From an uncultured Lachnospiraceae bacterium (GTDB lineage: Bacteria > Bacillota > Clostridia > Lachnospirales > Lachnospiraceae): 40,957 bases of DNA. Shown in pieces: positions 30,308 to 38,665 of the stretch; position 1 is the stretch's first letter, and every line of letters begins with the position of its first letter. A program made the position numbers and the translations under genes. The stretch spans positions 1-40,957 of the forward strand of contig CALWLM010000158.1 of the NCBI GenBank assembly GCA_944381515.1, written 5' to 3'. The notes beneath the pieces were generated by a model. The model had not been told where the DNA came from. It saw only the letters and a program-made list of their open reading frames with translations, and did no database searches.

Positions 30308-32596
30308 TTGATTACGATCTTTACCTACAATAAACTTTCTCTCACCGATGTCTCCTGCTATTTTCAGCTGGAATATCTGAACAGTCAGTCCGATAAGCCC
30401 GTCAGCGTCAGCGACAAAGTTCTGTTTTTGATGCTGAAAACCGACAAAAAAGAGGGAGAAATTTCTCCGGAGGACGTCTATCCCATCGCCACACGGGGCG
30501 TAGTGGAGAAAATCGACGGTGAATGGGCCCTGGTACATACCACCAGCCGGGTCAATCTGGATTCCATTCAAAATGACGGAGAACATTTTCAGGTCCAGCT
30601 GCGCACCCGTCCCGAGATCAACGACATCGATTCCGAGGAACAGCAGCAGCGTTTCCAGAAAATGCGCGCGGACCTGCTGGAGACCCTGGAGGGAACCCAA
30701 TGGCTCATGAATGCCCGCAGCAATATTATGCAGTGGCATAACCTGAATGAGCTGATCACCTTTACCTCCTCCCTGCTGCAGATCAGCAATGAAGAGAAAT
30801 TCACTATTTTGGCCGAGGACTCCGTTTCAGCGCGAACCGAAAAAATGGAGAAAGCCTTTTACGAATCCCTGGCTCTGTTTAAAGTCAACGTGGAGGCGCA
30901 GACCGCCCAGCAGCAGTCCAACGAGCAGATCTACCGCGAGCAGGCCATCCGCCGGCAGATCAGCTTTTTGCAGGACGAGCTTGACAAGCTGCATCCGGAA
31001 AATATAACCGACATAGAGAAATTCGAGCAGAAAATCCGCGATTCCGGCATGAACGATACGGCCAGGGCCGAGGCCGAAAAGGTATTAAACCGCATGAAGC
31101 AGGAAGGCAAGGAAGGGCACGAATACGGTATGCTCTACGACTATCTGGACTTCGTCACAAGTCTGGTCTGGAAAAAGGAACCACCGGCTCCAATCAATCT
31201 GAACACGGCCCGGACCATCCTGGATGAGGACCATTTCGGTCTGAAAAAGACCAAAGGACGAATCCTGCAGCAGATCGCCGTCATGGCCTTAAACAAAAAG
31301 CAGTCCGGTTCCATCCTTCTCTTTGTAGGCGCCCCCGGCACAGGCAAAACCAGCATCGGCCAGAGCATCGCCAGAGCGCTGGGACGCAAATACGTACGGG
31401 TAAGTCTGGGCGGCGTCCGGGATGAAGCAGAAATCCGCGGCCACCGGCGCACCTACATCGGCGCCATGCCTGGCCGGATTATGGACGGCATAAGGCGCAG
31501 CGGCGCTTCCAATCCGGTCGTGGTTCTCGATGAAGTGGACAAGCTGGTGCGCGACTACGGCGGCGATCCCTCCAGCGCCCTTTTGGAGGTTCTTGACCCG
31601 GAGCAGAATTCCACCTTCACCGATCACTATATGAACGTACCCTACGACCTGTCCGACGTACTCTTTGTCTGCACGGCCAACACCACCGACACCATTCCGG
31701 AGCCGCTGCTCAACCGAATGGAAGTCATCTCCTTCCCCGGCTACTCGGCTCTGGAAAAATTCCAGATCGCCAAGAAGCATCTTCTTCCCAAGGCCATGGA
31801 GAAGGCCGGCATTACCGAGGATAACCTGGTCGTAGGAGACGACACCCTCCGCGCCGTTATCTCCGATTACACCATGGAGGCCGGCGTCCGCGGCCTGAAA
31901 AGCCGTCTGAACACCCTCTGCCGCGCCGCGGCGGTGAAAATTGTCAGCGGCGAGGAAGAGACCGTTGCCATAAAGCCTGAAGATCTGCGAAGCCTGCTGG
32001 AAACAGCCCCCATTCGTCACGATCATATTCTGGAAGTGAAAAATCCCGGTATCGTAACGGGTCTTGCCTGGACCCAGGCCGGCGGTGAAATCCTGTTTAT
32101 TGAAACGCTCTTCACCAAAGGAAACGGCCGGATCACCATCACCGGGCAGTTAGGCGACGTAATGAAGGAATCGGTGCAGATCGCCGTAAGTCTCGTAAAA
32201 TCCATGTTTCCGGACAAGGCTGAGCTTTTTGAGCAAAACGATCTCCACATCCACGTTCCAGCGGGAGCGGTTCCCAAAGACGGCCCCTCGGCCGGCATTA
32301 CCCTGACCACCGCTTTAGCTTCTCTGGTGACAGGGACCGCCGTAAGTCCTGAGATTGCCATGACCGGCGAAGTCTCTCTGCGGGGCATGGTTATGCCCAT
32401 CGGCGGCCTGCCGGAAAAGCTGATGGCAGCCCAGCGCACCGGCGTTCAAAAGGTCTTTATTCCGGAAGAAAATATGGATGATTTGGCGGAGGTGGCCGAG
32501 GAGGTCAGACAAGCCATTCAAATCATCCCGATGCATCGCGTATCCGACGTTCTGGAACGCGCCGGCATATTGCAGCCGGTATCCGCCGTAGCCTGA
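30308..32596 (+). CDS. lon: ATP-dependent Lon protease
   Basis: This 762-residue serine-lysine protease degrades misfolded and regulatory proteins in the cytosol. The N-terminal substrate domain (about 1-200) is divergent. A helical segment, the AAA+ module (Walker A GAPGTGKT 341-348, Walker B VVVLDEVDK, LGGVRDEAEIRGHRRTYIGAMPG) and the protease domain follow. The catalytic Ser661 is in PKDGPSAGIT and Lys704 in GGLPEKLMAA, 43 residues apart as in E. coli Lon. The start is TTG with a strong GAGGTGAT upstream. It is co-transcribed with the MerR gene. Confidence 0.95.
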   Translation: MITIFTYNKLSLTDVSCYFQLEYLNSQSDKPVSVSDKVLFLMLKTDKKEGEISPEDVYPIATRGVVEKIDGEWALVHTTSRVNLDSIQNDGEHFQVQLRTRPEINDIDSEEQQQRFQKMRADLLETLEGTQWLMNARSNIMQWHNLNELITFTSSLLQISNEEKFTILAEDSVSARTEKMEKAFYESLALFKVNVEAQTAQQQSNEQIYREQAIRRQISFLQDELDKLHPENITDIEKFEQKIRDSGMNDTARAEAEKVLNRMKQEGKEGHEYGMLYDYLDFVTSLVWKKEPPAPINLNTARTILDEDHFGLKKTKGRILQQIAVMALNKKQSGSILLFVGAPGTGKTSIGQSIARALGRKYVRVSLGGVRDEAEIRGHRRTYIGAMPGRIMDGIRRSGASNPVVVLDEVDKLVRDYGGDPSSALLEVLDPEQNSTFTDHYMNVPYDLSDVLFVCTANTTDTIPEPLLNRMEVISFPGYSALEKFQIAKKHLLPKAMEKAGITEDNLVVGDDTLRAVISDYTMEAGVRGLKSRLNTLCRAAAVKIVSGEEETVAIKPEDLRSLLETAPIRHDHILEVKNPGIVTGLAWTQAGGEILFIETLFTKGNGRITITGQLGDVMKESVQIAVSLVKSMFPDKAELFEQNDLHIHVPAGAVPKDGPSAGITLTTALASLVTGTAVSPEIAMTGEVSLRGMVMPIGGLPEKLMAAQRTGVQKVFIPEENMDDLAEVAEEVRQAIQIIPMHRVSDVLERAGILQPVSAVA

Positions 32597-32650
32597 CGTT
32601 TTCCGGGAACTTGCATCTTTCATATCCTTCCGCCTTTTCGCAAAAAGGCA

Positions 32651-32689
32651 AAAGGTCAGCGGAATTTTTCGTCCGCTGACCTTTATTTA
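32651..32689. terminator. Bidirectional intrinsic terminator
   Basis: AAAGGTCAGCGGA (32651-32663) pairs perfectly with its complement (32672-32684), followed by ATTTAT on the plus strand and preceded by A-rich sequence for the other direction. It separates the convergent lon and queA genes. Confidence 0.8.
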
Positions 32690-32711
32690 TGCTTATGCAA
32701 TTGTTGTATTC

Positions 32712-33737
32712 TCACATTATAAGCATGGCATCCCCGAAGCTGAAAAAGCGGTAACGCTGCCGCACAGCCTCCTCATAGGCTGCCAGCACATGCTCCCTGC
32801 CGGCCAGAGCCGACACCAGCATAATCAGAGTAGACTGGGGCAGATGAAAATTCGTAATCAAAGCGTCTACCATTTTAAATTGATAACCGGGATAAATAAA
32901 TATCTCCGTGTTGCCGCTGCCCGCATGAAGGACGCCGTCTGCATCGGAGGCAGATTCCAGGGTCCGGCAGCTGGTAGTTCCCACCGCCACAATTCGCCCG
33001 CCAGCTGCTTTGGTCTCATTGATGATGGCAGCCTGATCCGGCTCAACCCGGTAAAATTCAGAGTGCATATGATGCTCCTCCACCACCTCCGCCTTCACCG
33101 GGCGGAAGGTGCCCAGTCCCACATGCAGCGTAACCTGGGCGATTTTCACTCCCTTAGAGGCAATCTCCTGAAGCAGAGCTTCCGTAAAATGCAGGCCGGC
33201 TGTGGGAGCTGCCGCCGAACCTTCATATTTGGCATATACCGTCTGATAGCGGTTCTTATCCTTCAGCTCATGCGTAATATAAGGAGGCAGGGGCATCTGC
33301 CCCAGCTGATCCAGAATTTCTTCAAAGATTCCCTGATAGTGGAACTGAATCAGTCTGTTTCCGTCCTCCACTACCTCCAGCACCGTCGCCTCCAGCAAGC
33401 CGTCTCCGAAGCTCAGGACTGTACCCGGACGGGTCTTTTTGCCCGGACGGGTGAGCACTTCCCAGATATCATTCTCCCGGCGCTTCAAAAGCAGCACCTC
33501 AACGGCGGCTCCCGTTTCCTTGCGCACCCCCAGCAGCCTTGCGGGAATCACCTTAGTATTATTAATCACCAGGCAGTCTCCCGGCTTCAAATAATCAATA
33601 ATATGACGAAATACGTCGTGACGATATTCCCCTGTCTTTTTGTCCAGCACCAGAAGCCGGGAGGAGGAGCGATCCTCCAGCGGGTCCTGAGCGATCAGTT
33701 CCTCCGGCAGCTCAAAATCAAAATCTTTTACGTTCAT
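32712..33737 (-). CDS. queA: S-adenosylmethionine:tRNA ribosyltransferase-isomerase
   Basis: This 341-residue enzyme builds epoxyqueuosine on tRNA in the queuosine pathway, using SAM. It shows the family order [78 protein letters not shown] and [16 protein letters not shown]. The length is normal. AAAAGGGGA precedes the ATG. No tgt gene lies beside it, unlike many genomes. It sits between lon and an SH3-domain protein, isolated by terminators on both sides. Confidence 0.96.
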   Translation of the reverse strand: MNVKDFDFELPEELIAQDPLEDRSSSRLLVLDKKTGEYRHDVFRHIIDYLKPGDCLVINNTKVIPARLLGVRKETGAAVEVLLLKRRENDIWEVLTRPGKKTRPGTVLSFGDGLLEATVLEVVEDGNRLIQFHYQGIFEEILDQLGQMPLPPYITHELKDKNRYQTVYAKYEGSAAAPTAGLHFTEALLQEIASKGVKIAQVTLHVGLGTFRPVKAEVVEEHHMHSEFYRVEPDQAAIINETKAAGGRIVAVGTTSCRTLESASDADGVLHAGSGNTEIFIYPGYQFKMVDALITNFHLPQSTLIMLVSALAGREHVLAAYEEAVRQRYRFFSFGDAMLIM

Positions 33738-33760
33738 ATTTTTGTCCCCTTTTCCGCTGC

Positions 33761-33797
33761 AAAAGAGGCCGTCCTTCTGACTCTCAGGACGGCCTCT
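33761..33797 (-). terminator. Intrinsic terminator of the SH3-domain gene
   Basis: On the minus strand AGAGGCCGTCCT pairs perfectly with AGGACGGCCTCT over 12 bp and is followed by TTTT. It lies 17 nt after the stop of the SH3-domain gene. Confidence 0.85.
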
Positions 33798-33813
33798 CCT
33801 CTGCCTGCATTTC

Positions 33814-34782
33814 TTATTTCAAAATCACGTAGTCGCTGGAGACATAAGCCTCCTCGCCATCATAGGTAATCCTGCTCCACTGCTCATTATAGCCCGTGCG
33901 GTGAAGCGTTTCGTTCGGCTCTATATTGGCCACGATATTGTCGTCGGATTCCGTAGTCGGCGTACTGCGCACACGAACCGTGGTGGTGGTCAGCACATCC
34001 TCATCCCTGTCCTCAAAGGTCATCTGGCTGATATCCTGAGGCTGCGTCTCCGCCGCAGTGGTCTCTTCCTCCTCGGTATAGCTGGCGCCCTCGTTGAGCT
34101 TCTGAACCACCAAGTTCAGCTTCTCATCCGCTGCCATGGCCTCATTCATCTTCTGGTTGGTCTCCTCCTTCAGAAGACGAACGTCTTCATCGTTGCTGAC
34201 CGTATTAATATAGCCAGCCAGCTCCGAATCCAGAGAACCGGCATTAATATACATGCTGCCGTCCTCGTTGGTGCAGATGTACAGCTGGATCAACGCCGGA
34301 CACAGGGTATCCACATTGTGGAATTTCACTTCATAGTAGACATAGGCCACATAATCGCCGTCCGATATACCGGGCTTGGTGTAGCAGCTGATATTCTGGT
34401 AGTCCTCGATGAACTCTCCCTTTTTCTGCAGCTTCTCCGTTGTCATATCGTCGCCTGCTACAATATTCGTGTAGGTCTCCGCGTCGAAATTCTTCATCGC
34501 CTCAAAATATGTATTGACCAGCTCATTGAGCTCCGGAATGGCGTCCTGCTTCAGCGCATAATCCTCTGCCGAACGGGTTGGCGCCGTCTCACCCTCGCCT
34601 ACGATGATCTCTCCGGATGTTTCTCCGGCCGTACCGTCCTCTCCGCCGCAGGAGCGCAGAATCAGAACCAGAACAACAAGCACCACCGCTGCCAGAATGA
34701 TCAATGCCATTTTATTGTTATCCTTCAAAAAGGTTATCAGCTGATTTGTATTTTTTCTGCCGCCGTTTCGACGCTCCTCCAT
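33814..34782 (-). CDS. Membrane-anchored protein with C-terminal SH3 domain
   Basis: This 322-residue protein has a short Arg/Asn-rich cytosolic N-terminus, one helix (about 25-43), a Glu/Thr/Gly-rich linker, a middle domain of about 150 residues and a C-terminal SH3b domain ([38 protein letters not shown]). SH3b domains commonly bind cell wall or proteins outside the membrane, so it probably acts in the envelope. The middle domain resembles none I can name. The ATG at 34782 was chosen because AAAGGAGG lies 9 nt upstream; the TTG two codons earlier is too close to it. Confidence 0.75.
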   Translation of the reverse strand: MEERRNGGRKNTNQLITFLKDNNKMALIILAAVVLVVLVLILRSCGGEDGTAGETSGEIIVGEGETAPTRSAEDYALKQDAIPELNELVNTYFEAMKNFDAETYTNIVAGDDMTTEKLQKKGEFIEDYQNISCYTKPGISDGDYVAYVYYEVKFHNVDTLCPALIQLYICTNEDGSMYINAGSLDSELAGYINTVSNDEDVRLLKEETNQKMNEAMAADEKLNLVVQKLNEGASYTEEEETTAAETQPQDISQMTFEDRDEDVLTTTTVRVRSTPTTESDDNIVANIEPNETLHRTGYNEQWSRITYDGEEAYVSSDYVILK

Positions 34783-34862
34783 GAGCAAAAGCCTCCTTTA
34801 TTCCTTTGTGAACCTGTCTGTCCGTAAATCTATCTGTCAAACGATTATTCTCCAAAAATTGC

Positions 34863-34871
34863 ACTATAACA
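34863..34871 (-). promoter_or_regulatory. Extended -10 promoter of the SH3-domain gene
   Basis: On the minus strand TGTTATAGT (34871-34863) is an extended -10 element with no clear -35 box. It lies about 80 nt before the ATG at 34782. Confidence 0.45.
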
Positions 34872-34932
34872 TAGTAACAAAATTCTGCCCAAAAATCAAC
34901 CGGCAGATTGTGACAATTCTGTGGGAATTTTC

Positions 34933-34971
34933 TTAACAAACCGTTAACAAATCGCGACATTTTTTTTAACG
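34933..34971. repeat. TTAACA direct repeats with 11-bp periodicity
   Basis: TTAACA occurs at 34933 and 34944 and TTAACG at 34966, all on an 11-bp period with one weak copy between (34955). This is the layout of a PhoP/OmpR-family binding site. The 34783-35143 interval has no gene: besides these repeats it holds the SH3-gene promoter, a perfect 11-bp GC-rich hairpin (34971-34981 with 34995-35005) and the mgtE terminator. The hairpin has no T tract on either strand. Confidence 0.35.
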
Positions 34972-35070
34972 GCAGGCCCTGATCCTAAAGGAACCAGGGC
35001 CTGCCGGTCTCCAGCCGCCGTGTGTTCCTCCGGGAAATTTATGTGTGTGAACCGAGACACCGGCGATACG

Positions 35071-35098
35071 AAAAAAACTTCCGCACTCCTTTCGGAAC
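35071..35098 (-). terminator. Weak intrinsic terminator of mgtE
   Basis: On the minus strand TTCCG pairs with CGGAA around a 9-nt loop and is followed by G and seven T. The stem is short but the T tract is good. It lies about 45 nt after the mgtE stop. Confidence 0.55.
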
Positions 35099-35143
35099 TG
35101 ATGACAGCTATATTATAGTTCTCTGCACAGCAAAATGCAAGCT

Positions 35144-36580
35144 TTAGCCCTGCAGATGCAGGACCTGAATCAAAAACAGCCAGGCAAGGCCGTAGTAAGC
35201 CACTACTGCCACCAGATCGTTGACCGTAGTAATCAAAGGACCGGAGGCCACCGCCGGATCGACGTTGATCTTTTTAAAGAACATGGGAATTACGGTTCCC
35301 GTCAGGGCCGAAAGGGTCATGGCAAGCAGCAGCGCCACACCGGAGCAGGCCGAAACAGCAAAGGAAAAGCCCAGAGGATATCCCTTAAACAGCCAGACAT
35401 AGAGCCCGATCACCACAAAGGATATCACCGCCAGCACTGCTCCGTTTATCAATCCCACCCTGGTTTCCTTCGTCACCAGAGACAGTTTTTCCCTGCGCCC
35501 CAGCTTCTCGTCGGTCAGCACGCGAATCGTCACTGCCAGGGACTGGGTTCCCACATTGCCCGCCATATCAAGGACCAGAGACTGGAAGCAGACAACGATC
35601 GTAAGCTGCGCCACCACGTTCTCAAACATGCCCACCACGCTGGACACCACAATGCCCAGTCCCAGCAGAATAACCAGCCAGGGCAGCCGCTTGCGCGCGC
35701 TCTCTTTTACGGTTTCGGACAGATCCTCCTCCGCCGCCAGGCCGCCCAGCTTGGCATAGTCCTCTCCCATCTCATCGTCTACCACCTGCATAAAATCCTG
35801 CGCCGTAATAACGCCCAGCAGCCTGTTTTCATTATCCAGGACAGGAATGGAATCCTCGGAATAATTCCGGATTCTGGCCAGGCAGTCGTCAATCTGCTCC
35901 TGCGCATATACATAGGGATAGGAGGTCTTAATAATTGTCTCCAATTCCGTATTCTCTCTGGCTATAATCAGATCCTTCAGATCAATGGCGCCATAAAATA
36001 CATGGCGCTCGTCCACCACATAAATGGTGGAAACGTTGTCATTATCGGCGGCCTGCCGGATCAGCTCGTGCATGGCCTCCCGCACACTGAGTCCCGGCGT
36101 AATCTCAATGTGATTCGTGGTCATAATGCTGCCGATTTCGTCTTCGTCAAAGGATAAAAGCAGTGCGATATCCTGCTTGGCCGATTCCTCCAAAAGCTCA
36201 ACCAGCATGCCTCTCTCGTTTTTATCCAAACCCTTCAGATAGTCCGCCGTTGCATCCGCATCCATGCAGGAGAGCACATCCGCCTTCTTGCGTACGCCCA
36301 GCTCGCTTAAATAGGGGGACATATCGTCCAAATACTCAAAAATTTCCGCCAGGGCGTCGGAATCCAGCACATGATAGAGACGCAGCCGGTCGCTGGGAGA
36401 AAGCTCCGGCAGAACCGCCGCAATATCTCCTTCATGGTAGCCGGATATTTTCTTTTTCAGGAGAGCCGGAGAATTGTTTCCTGCGATAATCTCCTGTAAT
36501 TCTTTCTGATAGTCCCGGTGCTGCATGCCGCCCATTGCGGCAGACTGATTTTCCATCAAACCTGTTTTCTTTGCGCTCAT
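35144..36580 (-). CDS. mgtE: MgtE-family magnesium transporter
   Basis: This 478-residue Mg2+ channel/transporter has the N-terminal superhelical domain (about 30-155, GDIAAVLPEL, RLRLYHVLDSD), two CBS domains (about 155-280, with IGSIMTTNHIEI and LLGVITAQDF) that sense cytosolic Mg2+, and five C-terminal membrane helices. The pore region carries DMAGNVGTQSLAVTIR, where the family usually has GNAGSQ. AAAGGAGG lies 7 nt before the ATG. A long leader with two small ORFs precedes it, so control at the RNA level is likely. Confidence 0.93.
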   Translation of the reverse strand: MSAKKTGLMENQSAAMGGMQHRDYQKELQEIIAGNNSPALLKKKISGYHEGDIAAVLPELSPSDRLRLYHVLDSDALAEIFEYLDDMSPYLSELGVRKKADVLSCMDADATADYLKGLDKNERGMLVELLEESAKQDIALLLSFDEDEIGSIMTTNHIEITPGLSVREAMHELIRQAADNDNVSTIYVVDERHVFYGAIDLKDLIIARENTELETIIKTSYPYVYAQEQIDDCLARIRNYSEDSIPVLDNENRLLGVITAQDFMQVVDDEMGEDYAKLGGLAAEEDLSETVKESARKRLPWLVILLGLGIVVSSVVGMFENVVAQLTIVVCFQSLVLDMAGNVGTQSLAVTIRVLTDEKLGRREKLSLVTKETRVGLINGAVLAVISFVVIGLYVWLFKGYPLGFSFAVSACSGVALLLAMTLSALTGTVIPMFFKKINVDPAVASGPLITTVNDLVAVVAYYGLAWLFLIQVLHLQG

Positions 36581-36604
36581 CTGTTTGCCTCCTTTACTCC
36601 CTGC

Positions 36605-36623
36605 CTGACGCAGACCGCGTCAG
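36605..36623 (-). promoter_or_regulatory. Hairpin just before the mgtE ribosome binding site
   Basis: CTGACGC (36623-36617) pairs perfectly with GCGTCAG (36611-36605). The stop codon of the second leader ORF lies inside its left arm and the mgtE AAAGGAGG begins about 11 nt after it. A ribosome finishing that ORF would open the hairpin. Confidence 0.45.
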
Positions 36624-36697
36624 ACGCATTTTTCTCTGCGCACAGGAACCTTCCGGGAGGAATTTTGGGCACAAAAATACCACTGCACCCGGATCAT
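36620..36697 (-). CDS. Second leader ORF before mgtE (25 codons)
   Basis: ATG at 36697 is preceded by GGAGG four bases upstream and the frame runs for 25 codons (starting MIRVQWYFCAQNSS) to TGA at 36620, 39 nt before mgtE. It resembles no known protein, so a leader peptide is the best reading. Within it TTCCTCC (36662-36656) can pair with its own GGAGGAA (36706-36700) or with the GGAGG of mgtE. The short spacing and lack of homology information keep the confidence low. Confidence 0.4.
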   Translation of the reverse strand: MIRVQWYFCAQNSSRKVPVRREKCV

Positions 36698-36796
36698 TGT
36701 TCCTCCGAAGTCCTGTACTTCGTTTCAAATACTGTACCAGGGGCAATGGCAGACAAAAACAACAATATGCAGGCGCACGCTCACACGGCGCCCTTT

Positions 36797-36898
36797 TTAC
36801 AACGTGAAAAATGGAGCCGCGGCTGCACCGCCTGATAATCGATATTTTCCATCTGCCAGGCCCCCGCCTGGTCTGCCGCAACTACTGCCGCCGTCCAT
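36797..36898 (-). CDS. First leader ORF before mgtE (33 codons)
   Basis: ATG at 36898 has GAGGTGA five bases upstream, one of the best ribosome binding sites in the window, about 44 nt after the expected start of transcription. It encodes a 33-residue Gly/Ala-rich peptide (MDGGSSCGRPGGGL...) ending TAA. Its RNA also folds, for example CCAGGC-gggg-GCCTGG. It may be a regulatory leader peptide or an unrecognised structured RNA that happens to be open. Confidence 0.42.
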   Translation of the reverse strand: MDGGSSCGRPGGGLADGKYRLSGGAAAAPFFTL

Positions 36899-36948
36899 AA
36901 TCTCACCTCACTTATCCATGATTTTCAAAGATTTTCAAATCCTTCGTT

Positions 36949-36978
36949 ATTATAGTATTTCATCCCGCCAAAAGTCAA
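36949..36978 (-). promoter_or_regulatory. Sigma-A promoter of mgtE
   Basis: On the minus strand TTGACT (36978-36973), an 18-nt spacer and TATAAT (36954-36949) form a strong promoter. RNA would start near 36942, giving a leader of about 360 nt before mgtE, far longer than other leaders here except that of dapA. Confidence 0.75.
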
Positions 36979-37034
36979 GAAAAAAGTATGAAACAAACGC
37001 TGAAAAATTTGTGCTCGTCAAAAAGACATTTTTA

Positions 37035-37043
37035 TGTTATAAT
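37035..37043 (+). promoter_or_regulatory. Extended -10 promoter of the DUF1538 gene
   Basis: TGTTATAAT (37035-37043) is a perfect extended -10 element; no clear -35 box is visible. It lies about 90 nt before the coding start and diverges from the mgtE promoter. Confidence 0.5.
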
Positions 37044-37139
37044 GTTCATAAAATAATGGTTGAAGCTACATAAACGCTTCTTCTATCCTGTAGTTTAAAA
37101 GAAAATTATGTAAAGAAAGAAGGGATCTGTGATGAGTAT

Positions 37140-38663
37140 TTGAGAAATGAGAAACTAAAAGAAAAAACACGCGAATCCGTTACCGCCGTTGTGCCCATTA
37201 CTATTATCGTGCTTTTGCTCGGCATTTTCGCCGTTCCCATGGAGGTAGGGACTACCGTCCTCTTTCTAACGGGAGCCGTCCTGTTAATCATCGGCATGGG
37301 ATTTTTTCAGTTGGGCGCGGAAACTGCCATGACCCCGCTGGGAGAAGGCATCGGCGGACAGCTTTGGGGGAGCAAAAAGCTTCCCGTCATTCTTTTTATC
37401 TGTTTTCTGATGGGGGCCGTGATTACCATCGCAGAGCCGGATCTTCAGGTCCTGGCCAATCAGGTTGAATCCATCCCCAACCAGATTCTGATCTGGACCG
37501 TTGCTGTCGGCGTCGGCATTTTCCTGGCCGTGGCCGTACTGCGTATTCTGTTTCAAATCAGTCTGTCCAAAATCCTGTGTATTCTGTATCTTGTCCTGTT
37601 TATTATCTCCTTTTTGGCACCGTCGGAATTTGTGGCAGTCGCCTTTGATGCCGGAGGCGTAACCACCGGCCCGATGACTGTACCTTTTATTATGGCTCTG
37701 GGCGTAGGCCTGTGCGCCTCCCGAAGCGATAAAGACGGTTCCAGCGACAGCTTTGGTCTGGTCTCCCTGTGCAGCGTAGGTCCTATTCTGATGGTTATGC
37801 TGCTGGGAATCTTCTATCATCCCTCCGAAGCAGCCTACAGCATGGTGGAAATACCACAGGTAGAGACTGTGCAGGATGTGGCGCGGAAATTTGCCAGAGA
37901 GCTTCCCCACTACGCCAGGGAAGTAATGACCTCCATTTTCCCGATTTTGGCCGTTTTTGTTATTTTTCAGGCAGCCACCCGCCGCTATCACCGGCGGCAG
38001 CTTTTAAAGATGATCATCGGTTTTATTTACACGGTGATCGGCCTTATTTTGTTTCTGACCGGCGTTAACGTGGGGTTTGCCCCGGTAGGAAATCTTCTTG
38101 GTTCCGATCTGGCCGCCGGACCTTCCAAATGGCTGCTTATTCCCATCGGCATGGTAATCGGCTACTATATCGTCAAGGCTGAACCGGCCGTACAGCTTTT
38201 AAATCATCAGGTTGAATCCATCACCAACGGCACCATTTCCGCCAGGGCTATGAACAACTGCCTCTCCTTTGGCGTGGCAGCCGCCGTAGCTCTTGCCATG
38301 GTCCGCGTGCTCACCGGACTGAATATATACTGGATCATAATTCCCGGCTATGCGCTGGCTCTTATCATGTCCCGGCTCGTGCCGCCCATCTTTGTGGGTA
38401 TCGCCTTCGACTCCGGCGGCGTTGCCAGCGGCCCGATGACCTCTACCTTTCTGCTGCCTCTGGCCATGGGCGCCTGTATTTCTGCGGGAGGCAACGTGGT
38501 CACAGACGCTTTTGGCATCGTAGCCCTGGTAGCTTTAGCTCCTCTGATCGCTATCCAGATCATGGGGCTTATCTACAGCTGGAAGCTCAAGAAGCAGCAG
38601 CCTGAGCCGGCAGCCATCCATACAGAAGACGAAGATGAAATTGTGGAATGGGAGGAAGAATAG
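37140..38663 (+). CDS. DUF1538 family membrane protein
   Basis: This 507-residue protein has about 12-14 helices arranged as two repeats. EPDLQVLANQVESIPN and FDAGGVTTGPMTVPFI in the first half return as EPAVQLLNHQVESITN and FDSGGVASGPMTSTFLLP in the second, showing an internal duplication. The C-terminus is acidic. DUF1538 proteins are presumed transporters of unknown substrate, often next to PII-like regulators as here. The start is doubtful: the frame begins at TTG, but an ATG with AAGGG at the right distance lies at 37132 in another frame and reads into this one if one T is added to the run at 37139-37141. Confidence 0.85.
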   Translation: MRNEKLKEKTRESVTAVVPITIIVLLLGIFAVPMEVGTTVLFLTGAVLLIIGMGFFQLGAETAMTPLGEGIGGQLWGSKKLPVILFICFLMGAVITIAEPDLQVLANQVESIPNQILIWTVAVGVGIFLAVAVLRILFQISLSKILCILYLVLFIISFLAPSEFVAVAFDAGGVTTGPMTVPFIMALGVGLCASRSDKDGSSDSFGLVSLCSVGPILMVMLLGIFYHPSEAAYSMVEIPQVETVQDVARKFARELPHYAREVMTSIFPILAVFVIFQAATRRYHRRQLLKMIIGFIYTVIGLILFLTGVNVGFAPVGNLLGSDLAAGPSKWLLIPIGMVIGYYIVKAEPAVQLLNHQVESITNGTISARAMNNCLSFGVAAAVALAMVRVLTGLNIYWIIIPGYALALIMSRLVPPIFVGIAFDSGGVASGPMTSTFLLPLAMGACISAGGNVVTDAFGIVALVALAPLIAIQIMGLIYSWKLKKQQPEPAAIHTEDEDEIVEWEEE

Positions 38664-38665
38664 TT

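Noticed and set aside
34971..35005. Perfect 11-bp GC-rich hairpin as the mgtE terminator
   Set aside because: It lacks a T tract after the stem on either strand. The hairpin at 35071-35098 with seven T is the better terminator. The GC-rich hairpin remains unexplained.
36581..36942. M-box Mg2+ riboswitch before mgtE
   Set aside because: I looked for the conserved blocks (GCTGCTGCCC, GCCAATGGGT, GGATGCTTGTCC) on the minus strand and found none.
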